Below, in pieces: positions 6,386 through 12,368 of a DNA stretch of 22,361 bases. Made by a program: the position numbers and the translations under genes. Below the pieces are notes generated by a model that was not told the DNA's origin, ran no database searches, and saw only the letters and a list, made by a program, of their open reading frames with translations. Positions within the stretch are counted from its first letter, which is position 1. Each line of letters opens with the position of its first letter. This stretch comes from UBA4644 sp964646225. GTDB lineage: Bacteria; Bacillota; Clostridia; Oscillospirales; Butyricicoccaceae. The stretch spans positions 1 through 22,361 of the forward strand of contig CAZYAD010000024.1 in NCBI GenBank assembly GCA_964646225.1, in the 5' to 3' direction.

Positions 6386-8098
6386 TTACCGGTGCTTGGC
6401 CAGCTCTTCCTCCTCCAGCTTGCGGTAGGCTACCTTGCCCACCAGCGTCTTGGGCAGCTCCTCCCGGAACTCGATGTCATAGGGCATGGCGTATTTGGCG
6501 ATGTGCTTGCGGCAGTAATCCAGCAGCACATTTTTGGTGGTGTCATCGGGGCGGATGCCGGGCACCAGCTTGACAAAGGCCTTGACCTTCTGCATTTTCA
6601 AATCGTCGGGGACGCCGATGATGCAGCTCATCTGCACCCACTCGTGAGCGTCCAGGATGTTCTCCAGCTGGCCGGGGTAGATGTTGTAGCCGGAGGAGAT
6701 GATCATCCGCTTGGCGCGGCCGCGGAAGTAGATGAAGCCCTGCTCGTCCATGGTGCCCAGGTCGCCGGTGTAAACCCAGGTCAGACCGTCGTCGTGGGTG
6801 CGCAGGGTCTGGGCGGTCTCATCAGGATGGTTCATATACTCCTTCATGACGGTGGGGCCTGCCAGCAGGATCTCACCCTCCTGCCCATAGGGCAGCTCCC
6901 GGTCGGTGCCGGGCTCCACGATCTTGATGTAGGTGTCGGGGAAGGGAAGGCCGATGCTGCCCTCCTTGGCCAGATGGGTGGGGGTCAGACAGCAGGCCGT
7001 GACGGTCTCGGTGGTGCCGTAACCCTCCCGCACCTGGATGGTGGCCTTGTGCTCGGCCAGAAAGCGGTCGAACTTCTTTTTCAGCTCAATGGACAGGCTG
7101 TCGCCGCCGGAAAACACGCCCTTCAGGCAGCTGAGGTCGGCACCCTCCATGGAGGGCAGACGCAGCAGAGCCTCGTACAGCGTGGGAACACCGGCGATGA
7201 AGTTGCAGCGATTCTTGACAATGAGCTTGGCGTAGCTTTCGGGGGTGAAGCGGGGCACCAGAATGCACCGGCCGCCCTGAGACAGCATGGTGTGGATGCA
7301 AACACCCAGACCGAAGCCGTGGAACAGAGGCATGGCGGCCAGCATTTTGTCCCCGGGACGGAACATCCGGTTGGCTGCGATGACCTGCTGGCCCAGGGCG
7401 TTGAAGTTGCGGTTGGTGAGGACGATGCCCTTGGTGGTGCCGGTGGTACCGCCGGAATACAGGATCACTGCCGGGTCGGCGCTTTTGCGCTCCACCTTGT
7501 AATCGTAGAAGCAGTGCTTGCTCATGCGCATGAAGTCGTTCCAGCGGATGACAGGCGCATCATCGGGGATCTTTTCGATCTTGCGGCCCTCGGTGAGCAT
7601 ATAGCCGGCCTTGATGGGCTTGCTCAGGGCGTCCTTGATGCTGGCAATCACCAGATTGACCACTTTGGTGTTGCGGCGCACACGCTCGAACTTGTGATAA
7701 AACTGATCCAGGGTGATGGCGGTGACGCTGTCCGACTCGTTGAGGTAAAACTCGATCTCCTTTTCGGCGGACAGGGGGTGGATCATGTTGGCGATGCCGC
7801 CCACCAGGTTGACGGCATAGAACAGATAGATGGCCTGGGGGCAGTTGGGCAGGGCGATGGTGACCCGGTCGCCCTCCCGCACACCGATGGTGCGCAGGGC
7901 GCGGGCGCAGGTCTCGATCTCCTGGATCATCCTGTGATAGGTGGTGGATTTGCCCATGAAGTCAAAGGCAATGCTGTCCGGGTACTGGCGTGCGATGGCC
8001 TCTACGGCCTGGAACATGGTGCCCTCAAAATACTCCAGATGCATGGGCACATCGCCCATAAAGGCTTTCCAGGGGGTCTTTGCAGTGATCTCGTTCAT
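6386..8098 (-). CDS. AMP-dependent (fatty) acyl-CoA synthetase / adenylate-forming ligase
   Basis: A 570-residue class I adenylate-forming enzyme expected to convert a carboxylic acid, ATP and CoA to acyl-CoA. All hallmark motifs are intact: P-loop YSGGTTGTTKG (214-224), YGTTE (360-364), TGDLG (444-448), the hinge region GRAKRMIISSGYNIYP (460-475) and the C-terminal catalytic Lys at 555 in LVGKVAYRKL. The length fits long- or medium-chain acyl-CoA synthetases. It is the last gene of the lipid operon, three bases after the stop of the E2-like gene, with GTGGAG overlapping that gene's end as ribosome binding site. The partners point to a fatty acid substrate, which is an inference. Transfer to a carrier protein instead of CoA is possible, though no carrier gene is seen. 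Confidence 0.93.
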   Translation of the reverse strand: MNEITAKTPWKAFMGDVPMHLEYFEGTMFQAVEAIARQYPDSIAFDFMGKSTTYHRMIQEIETCARALRTIGVREGDRVTIALPNCPQAIYLFYAVNLVGGIANMIHPLSAEKEIEFYLNESDSVTAITLDQFYHKFERVRRNTKVVNLVIASIKDALSKPIKAGYMLTEGRKIEKIPDDAPVIRWNDFMRMSKHCFYDYKVERKSADPAVILYSGGTTGTTKGIVLTNRNFNALGQQVIAANRMFRPGDKMLAAMPLFHGFGLGVCIHTMLSQGGRCILVPRFTPESYAKLIVKNRCNFIAGVPTLYEALLRLPSMEGADLSCLKGVFSGGDSLSIELKKKFDRFLAEHKATIQVREGYGTTETVTACCLTPTHLAKEGSIGLPFPDTYIKIVEPGTDRELPYGQEGEILLAGPTVMKEYMNHPDETAQTLRTHDDGLTWVYTGDLGTMDEQGFIYFRGRAKRMIISSGYNIYPGQLENILDAHEWVQMSCIIGVPDDLKMQKVKAFVKLVPGIRPDDTTKNVLLDYCRKHIAKYAMPYDIEFREELPKTLVGKVAYRKLEEEELAKHR

Positions 8099-8101
8099 AA
8101 T

Positions 8102-8965
8102 TCAATACTCCACTTCTTCGTTTAAGGGTCGCTCCAACAGCTGCGGATGCTCCAGCAGGTGCTTCAGCAGCCGGATGGTTTTGGAATAATAGTAGCCGTC
8201 GGCGATGCGCTCGTCGATGGTCAGGCCCAGATCCACAGCCTCACGCATCTCCACCGTGCCGTCCTCCAGGAAAAAGGGCATTTTGCGCTTTTCCCCGATG
8301 GTGCAGAACACCGAACAGGTGCCCCAGTTGGTCAGATGGTGATAACCGGCCTTGAGCTTGATGGAGCCCAGATTGGACAGCACGGCAGAGGCATAAAAGG
8401 GGTCGGTGCCGATGAGGGCCAAGGGCATCCAGCCGTGACGATCCAGAAACCGGACGATGACGCCCACCAGCCGCAGCAAAAAGCCCGGCAGCTTCTGCAC
8501 CACATCCATGGCGGCAGTGGACTGGTCCTTGCTCTCGCTGCGGCACAGGGACACCTGACGGAAAATCTCGTCATGGATGGTATCCAGCGTGTCGTTCTCC
8601 TTGCTGTGGATAAAGGACAGCGCCTCGCCGCCATCATCGGAAAAAATCTTCTTCACGGTAAAGGCTGCCGAGACCTCATTGCGCTGATACATGGTCTTGT
8701 TGGCGATAAAGCGGTTCATTTTGGGCCGCAGGGTGATGGTCTTCAGCAGAGCAGTCACCATGATCTGGAACAGGTTGTAGGCATATTCCGGAGCGTCGGC
8801 GTTTTTCTCTGCCAGATAGGCGTTGATGGCCGTCAGATCGACACGCTCGCTGATAAAGGCTTCGTTGTCGCAGCGGTTGGGGTACATCAGCGGCATGATA
8901 CAGTGCATGGAGCTGATCTTGGTCAGACGCTTGCCGTCCTTCCGGTCACCGAATTGTTTTCCCAT
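8102..8965 (-). CDS. E2/CAT-fold acyltransferase-like protein with an altered active site
   Basis: A 287-residue protein resembling the catalytic domain of 2-oxo acid dehydrogenase E2 subunits and chloramphenicol acetyltransferase. It lacks the lipoyl and subunit-binding domains of true E2. Recognisable parts are the E2-like stretch RPKMNRFIANKTMYQRNEVS (80-99), the NLGSIKLKAGYHHLTNWGT segment (198-216) and TIDERIADGYYYSK (249-262). The last aligns with the E2 signature DHRxxDG but has Glu252 where the catalytic His is expected. It starts at ATG 8965 after AAGGAG. The gene lies 14 bases after the PAP2 gene and 3 bases before the synthetase. A separate acyltransfer chemistry or a non-catalytic role are both possible. 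It is not part of a dehydrogenase complex here, since no E1 or E3 gene is seen. Confidence 0.8.
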   Translation of the reverse strand: MGKQFGDRKDGKRLTKISSMHCIMPLMYPNRCDNEAFISERVDLTAINAYLAEKNADAPEYAYNLFQIMVTALLKTITLRPKMNRFIANKTMYQRNEVSAAFTVKKIFSDDGGEALSFIHSKENDTLDTIHDEIFRQVSLCRSESKDQSTAAMDVVQKLPGFLLRLVGVIVRFLDRHGWMPLALIGTDPFYASAVLSNLGSIKLKAGYHHLTNWGTCSVFCTIGEKRKMPFFLEDGTVEMREAVDLGLTIDERIADGYYYSKTIRLLKHLLEHPQLLERPLNEEVEY

Positions 8966-8979
8966 AGTCTCATTTCTCC

Positions 8980-9660
8980 TTATTTGATGCGGACCCGCAA
9001 GCGGTTCCGCCAAAAGTCTTTATAAACGATGCCCTCTGCCAGCAGACAGACCGGCACGGCCAGAAATACATCCACCGCCGAGTGCTGCTTGACCAGGGTG
9101 GTGGAGGCACACACCAGCAGGGCAAAGGCCCAGATGCCGCCCTTGACCCAGGGAGAGACTCCCTTTTCCTTACTCCATACCGAGGCGATGCCCAGGGAAT
9201 AGGCAGCGTGCAGGGAGGGGCAGACATTGCTGTTGGTGTCGAAGCGATAAAGCAGACCCAGCCCCCAGGTGAACAGGTTGTCGTTGGCGAAGCTTTCGGG
9301 CCGCAGATCCTGCCGGTTGGGATAGAGAATGTAAATGGCCATGGCCACCAGCTGGGTGATGGTCAGAAAGATCTGCAGCCGCCGGAAGCTGTCGATATTG
9401 TACAGCGCAAAATACAGCAGCGACCCGGCCACCAGAACATACCACAGCACATAGGGGATCAGGAAGTATTCGCAGAAGGGGATGACATCGTCCAGCCGGC
9501 AATGAATCACATGGCAGCTTTCCAGCGGAATGAAGTTTTCTGTCAGAAAGAACAGGGCAAAATAGACCAGCCACCAGCCCAGCAGCTTCAGGTGGGCGAA
9601 CTCCGGCTCATTCAGCCGGGAAAGACGGAAACGGTGATAGTCAACGACAGGCTTTTTCAT
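8980..9660 (-). CDS. PAP2-family membrane phosphatase / phosphotransferase
   Basis: A 226-residue integral membrane protein with about six hydrophobic segments (roughly 27-42, 66-86, 96-113, 128-137, 172-188, 194-212). Active-site motifs of the PAP2 superfamily are visible: a degenerate first motif NRQDLRP (115-121), PSLH (148-151), and STTLVKQHSAVD (186-197) with the His and Asp of the third motif. PSLH with QHSxxD is typical of the PAP2-like inositolphosphotransferase/phosphatase branch rather than classic PAP2 (PSGH). The likely substrate is a lipid phosphate such as phosphatidate, or a lipid head group in a transfer reaction. The start is ATG 9660 after AAAGGAGCT, overlapping the plsC-like gene by 20 bases, which implies translational coupling. 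Confidence 0.85.
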   Translation of the reverse strand: MKKPVVDYHRFRLSRLNEPEFAHLKLLGWWLVYFALFFLTENFIPLESCHVIHCRLDDVIPFCEYFLIPYVLWYVLVAGSLLYFALYNIDSFRRLQIFLTITQLVAMAIYILYPNRQDLRPESFANDNLFTWGLGLLYRFDTNSNVCPSLHAAYSLGIASVWSKEKGVSPWVKGGIWAFALLVCASTTLVKQHSAVDVFLAVPVCLLAEGIVYKDFWRNRLRVRIK

Positions 9661-10420
9661 CGGGCAGCTCCTTTGGCAGATTGCAGGGATAGGCGTTCTT
9701 CGGAAGATTGCGATAGGGTACGACGGTGTGCCGGGGCAGGGCCATGGCCAGGTCGGTGATGGCAGCGTGCAGCTGATGACAGACGCGGGAGCACTCCTCA
9801 CGGGCGGGGGCCGCCGGGTCAAAGACCACCGGCGCGCCGAAGGTCATGGTCTTCAGCGCCGGGGCAAGATACATGGGAACAAAGGAAAGGGCCTTTCCGG
9901 TGCGGCGGTAATACATCCGGGCCACATCCACAAAGCGCTCCTGAAACTGATTGACGATGTGATTTCCCGGCTGAGGGCCCTCGGGAAAGATGATGATGCT
10001 GGCACCCTCCTCCAGCCGGGCCAGGGTGTTGCGGAAGGTGGACATCAGCCGGGCATCGTGATAGACGCCAATGGTGTTGGCATTGTTGAAGATCGCCACC
10101 GAAAGGGGCGCGATGGCATAGGACAGCAGCCGGTAGAACCAGCGCAGGTGCCGGGGCTTTTCTCCCCAGAAATCCCGGAAGGCGTAATCCGGTACCTCCT
10201 TACGCTGCATCATTTCCCCGGCGCACCAGGTAACATGCTGCCCGGGGGCATATAGCTCACAGGCGATGGGGCCGTGCATCTGGCAGTGGTTGCCCACGAT
10301 GATGCAGGGCTCCGGCGGCAGCTGCTCCACCCCGGAAAGGGTGATTTTGGGATAAACCGTCTTGACGCACCAGCGCAGGACGCGGTACAGACGGTGCCAT
10401 TGCTTTGTTTGCTTTTGCAT
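9641..10420 (-). CDS. PlsC-like lysophospholipid acyltransferase with a variant NHX4D motif
   Basis: A 259-residue protein of the 1-acylglycerol-3-phosphate acyltransferase superfamily, expected at the membrane, transferring an acyl chain to a glycerol-phosphate-type acceptor. Block I is GNHCQMHGP (43-51), where the family normally has NHX4D; the His is kept but the Asp position (50) is Gly. Block III is IIIFPEGPQ (142-150), a variant of FPEGT/S. A later 'SFVPMYLAP' segment resembles block IV. Start ATG 10420 follows AAGGAGT. It is the second gene of the operon, 30 bases after tetR, and overlaps the PAP2 gene. The family is fairly clear; the acceptor and activity are open because of the altered block I. 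Confidence 0.85.
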   Translation of the reverse strand: MQKQTKQWHRLYRVLRWCVKTVYPKITLSGVEQLPPEPCIIVGNHCQMHGPIACELYAPGQHVTWCAGEMMQRKEVPDYAFRDFWGEKPRHLRWFYRLLSYAIAPLSVAIFNNANTIGVYHDARLMSTFRNTLARLEEGASIIIFPEGPQPGNHIVNQFQERFVDVARMYYRRTGKALSFVPMYLAPALKTMTFGAPVVFDPAAPAREECSRVCHQLHAAITDLAMALPRHTVVPYRNLPKNAYPCNLPKELPDEKACR

Positions 10421-10450
10421 AAGACTCCTTTTGAGGGAAAACGGATACCA

Positions 10451-11023
10451 TCAGGTGTTGGGACAGCGGCGGGGCAGCAGGGCGCGGAGCTGGGAGGAAA
10501 GCATCTCTCCCAACCGCTCCTCGGTAAACCGGCAGGCGCCGGTGGCGCACAGCGCGCCGATGCCGAAGGTATAGAACCACACGGTTTCCAGCAGCGTCCG
10601 GGCCTCCTCCTGCCGCAGGCCGTAGTCCTGCCGCAGGGACTGGATACACAGGTCGGCGGTACCGCCCAGCGGGCCGAGCACATCGTCCATGCGGACGGCC
10701 TCGCGCCGCTCCCGCATGAATAAAAGCTGATACAGCTTGGGCTCCCGCTGGCCGAACAGCACCAGATGCATCCCCACCCGCTTGAGCAGGGGCATATCGG
10801 CGGCGCACCGGCAAAAGCTTTCCTCAAAACGATGCATGGCCGCCGCACGCACAGCCTCCTGTACCTCCTGCATACTGTGGAAAACCGTAAAGATCGGGCG
10901 GGCAGAGCTGCCCAGCGCACATCCCAGCTCCTTTGCGGTCAGCGCCTCGGCACCCTTTTGCGAAACCAGCGTCAGAGCGGTACGGACGATCTCTTCCCTT
11001 GTAAATTTCGGCTTGGGCGGCAT
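10451..11023 (-). CDS. TetR/AcrR family transcriptional regulator (probable operon repressor)
   Basis: A 190-residue TetR-type regulator. The N-terminal DNA-binding domain (about residues 6-50) has the standard pattern: FTREEIVRTALTLVSQKGAE, LTAKELGCALGSSARPIFTVF, then the following helix. The C-terminal ligand-binding part is all-helical and ends in RALLPRRCPNT. It is the first gene of the lipid operon, so it probably controls its own expression together with the four enzymes. Inverted repeats built from AACGA/TCGTT lie between its promoter and start codon (11039-11070). A fatty acid or acyl-CoA ligand would fit the operon, by analogy with FadR/FabR-like TetR proteins. The ligand is inferred. 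Ribosome binding site GAAGGAGGG lies upstream of ATG 11023. Confidence 0.9.
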   Translation of the reverse strand: MPPKPKFTREEIVRTALTLVSQKGAEALTAKELGCALGSSARPIFTVFHSMQEVQEAVRAAAMHRFEESFCRCAADMPLLKRVGMHLVLFGQREPKLYQLLFMRERREAVRMDDVLGPLGGTADLCIQSLRQDYGLRQEEARTLLETVWFYTFGIGALCATGACRFTEERLGEMLSSQLRALLPRRCPNT

Positions 11024-11038
11024 GGAAAGCCCTCCTTC

Positions 11039-11070
11039 AACGAGAATTGAAATTGCTCGTTCTGCAACGA
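11039..11070. promoter_or_regulatory. Candidate TetR operator(s) of the lipid operon
   Basis: Two overlapping inverted repeats: AACGAG-N11-CTCGTT (11039-11061) and TCGTT-CTGC-AACGA (11057-11070). They lie at about the transcription start and in the leader of tetR, where binding would block transcription. Assignment to the adjacent TetR protein is inferred from position. Confidence 0.6.
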
Positions 11071-11079
11071 CCGATTTAT

Positions 11080-11108
11080 ATTATATGTCCCGTGACACCG
11101 CCTGTCAA
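11080..11108 (-). promoter_or_regulatory. Perfect consensus sigma-A promoter of the lipid operon
   Basis: Minus strand: TTGACA (11103-11108), exactly 17 bases, TATAAT (11080-11085). A full-consensus promoter followed by operator-like repeats is what a tightly repressed operon needs. Confidence 0.92.
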
Positions 11109-11193
11109 GAAGCGGAACCTTAATTTTTTATTATGATTTTCGGGGCGATGGCCGCGATGATGGGAAATCCGCCCCCCTTTGGGTCGCGCCGCC

Positions 11194-11222
11194 TTGTATC
11201 CGAACGAAAAATGTGGTATGAT
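11194..11222 (+). promoter_or_regulatory. Sigma-A promoter of the HD-domain gene cluster
   Basis: TTGTAT (11194-11199), 17-base spacer, TATGAT (11217-11222), about 38 bases upstream of the HD-domain gene and divergent from the lipid operon promoter. Confidence 0.7.
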
Positions 11223-11260
11223 AACCTTGAGCAATGTGCAAAACGGGGAGGCGGTTTGGT

Positions 11261-11875
11261 ATGGAGCCAAAGGAGCTGTTTGAGATCCTGCACCAGGCGG
11301 AAAGGCTGAAATGTGTTACCCGCCATTGTGATACCTCCTCCGGCCGACGGGAGAGCGTAGCGGAACACAGCTGGCGGCTGGCGCTGATGGCGCTGCTGCT
11401 GGCCGACGAGTTCCCGGCACTGGACATGGACAGGGTGATCCGGATGTGTCTGATCCACGATCTGGGCGAAAGCTTCACCGGAGATATCCCCGCTTTTGAC
11501 AAAACGGCGGCCCACCGGGCAGAGGAGAAGCGGCTGCTGCACAGCTGGATCGCGGACATTTCCCGCCCCACGGGAGAGCGGCTCCGGGCGCTGCTGGCTG
11601 AGATGGAGGCCATGGAGACCGATGAGGCCCGGCTTTACAAGGCGCTGGACAACCTGGAGGCGGTGATCCAGCACAACGAAAGCGACCTGGCCTCCTGGCT
11701 GCCGCTGGAATATGAGCTGCAGCTGACCTATGGTGGGGACAGGGTGGCCTTTTCGCCCTATCTGCAAAAGCTGAAGGCCGAGCTGGATGCCTGGACACGA
11801 AAAAAGATCGCGGAGGAAGGCCCCGCGTTACGACAAAATGGAGGGGAGACCGATGAAAAACAGCGCTTTGGATAA
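11261..11875 (+). CDS. HD-domain phosphohydrolase, YfbR/HDDC2-like (probable 5'-deoxynucleotidase)
   Basis: A 204-residue single-domain HD hydrolase. Metal-binding residues are all visible: His36 in ESVAEHSW, His66-Asp67 in LIHDLGE, and Asp130 in KALDNLEAVIQH. Glu70 follows in the HDLGESFTGDIP signature shared by YfbR-like nucleotidases and human HDDC2. The expected reaction is dephosphorylation of (deoxy)nucleoside 5'-monophosphates in the cytoplasm. The start is ATG 11261, with GGGGAGG ten bases upstream; the frame is open further upstream without a better site. The last 23 bases overlap the start of the next gene. The exact nucleotide substrate cannot be read from the sequence. Confidence 0.85.
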   Translation: MEPKELFEILHQAERLKCVTRHCDTSSGRRESVAEHSWRLALMALLLADEFPALDMDRVIRMCLIHDLGESFTGDIPAFDKTAAHRAEEKRLLHSWIADISRPTGERLRALLAEMEAMETDEARLYKALDNLEAVIQHNESDLASWLPLEYELQLTYGGDRVAFSPYLQKLKAELDAWTRKKIAEEGPALRQNGGETDEKQRFG

Positions 11876-12368
11876 TCTGACCCGGGAGCAGCTGGAGGAA
11901 CTGATCGGGATTTACTGCAAAAACTGGCTGGCCATGGACGGCGTGTGGTTCCAGTCGGTGGAGGACAAATACGGCATGGACGAGGCCATGGAGCACGATG
12001 TGGCCATCTGGAGCCGCTTTACGGTGATCGAGGCCAAAAAGCTCAAGGCATTCCTCAAGCTGCCCGAGCGGGCGGGGCTGGACGGGCTGGAGCAGGCTCT
12101 GCGGCTGCGGCTGTATGCCAATATCAACCGGGATGAGATCCTGCGGGAGGGCAACCGGCTGATCTATCGCACCCTGGATTGCCGGGTACAGACGGCGCGG
12201 AGCCGGAAGGGCATGGATTGGCATCCCTGCAAGCCGGTGGGGGAGACCGAGTACAGCGGGTTTGCCCGGGTGATTGATGACCGCATCACCTGCCGCTGCA
12301 TCAGCTGCTATCCCGAAATGTCCGATAACAGCTGCGCGTGCAGCTGGGAGTTTACCCTGACGGAATGA
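11853..12368 (+). CDS. DUF6125-like cytosolic protein, Cys-rich C-terminus
   Basis: A 171-residue protein that I recognise only as resembling the 'cytosolic protein'/DUF6125 group of Clostridia. It has an N-terminal helical part (LTREQLEELIGIYCKNWLAM), then DGVWFQSVEDKYGMDEAMEH and IEAKKLKAFLKLPE. A second half ends in a cysteine cluster (HPCKP, TCRCISCYPE, SCACSWEF) that could bind a metal. No signal peptide or membrane segment. It starts at ATG 11853 after GGAGGGG, overlapping the HD-domain gene by 23 bases. Its stop codon overlaps the next gene's start in an ATGA arrangement, so the three genes are translationally linked. The function is unknown and the family label is from memory. Confidence 0.75.
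   Translation: MKNSALDNLTREQLEELIGIYCKNWLAMDGVWFQSVEDKYGMDEAMEHDVAIWSRFTVIEAKKLKAFLKLPERAGLDGLEQALRLRLYANINRDEILREGNRLIYRTLDCRVQTARSRKGMDWHPCKPVGETEYSGFARVIDDRITCRCISCYPEMSDNSCACSWEFTLTE

Noticed and set aside
6392..8125. Long plus-strand frame opposite the acyl-CoA synthetase (about 577 codons)
   Set aside because: Shadow of a gene whose motifs are all intact; Gly/His/Leu/Asp-rich with no family features and no start signals.
8102..8965. E2 subunit of a pyruvate or 2-oxo acid dehydrogenase complex
   Set aside because: No lipoyl or subunit-binding domain, no E1 or E3 gene nearby, and the catalytic His is replaced.
9661..9822. Longer N-terminus for the PAP2-type protein
   Set aside because: The Pro/Arg-rich extension is a shadow of the plsC-like gene; ATG 9660 has a strong ribosome binding site.
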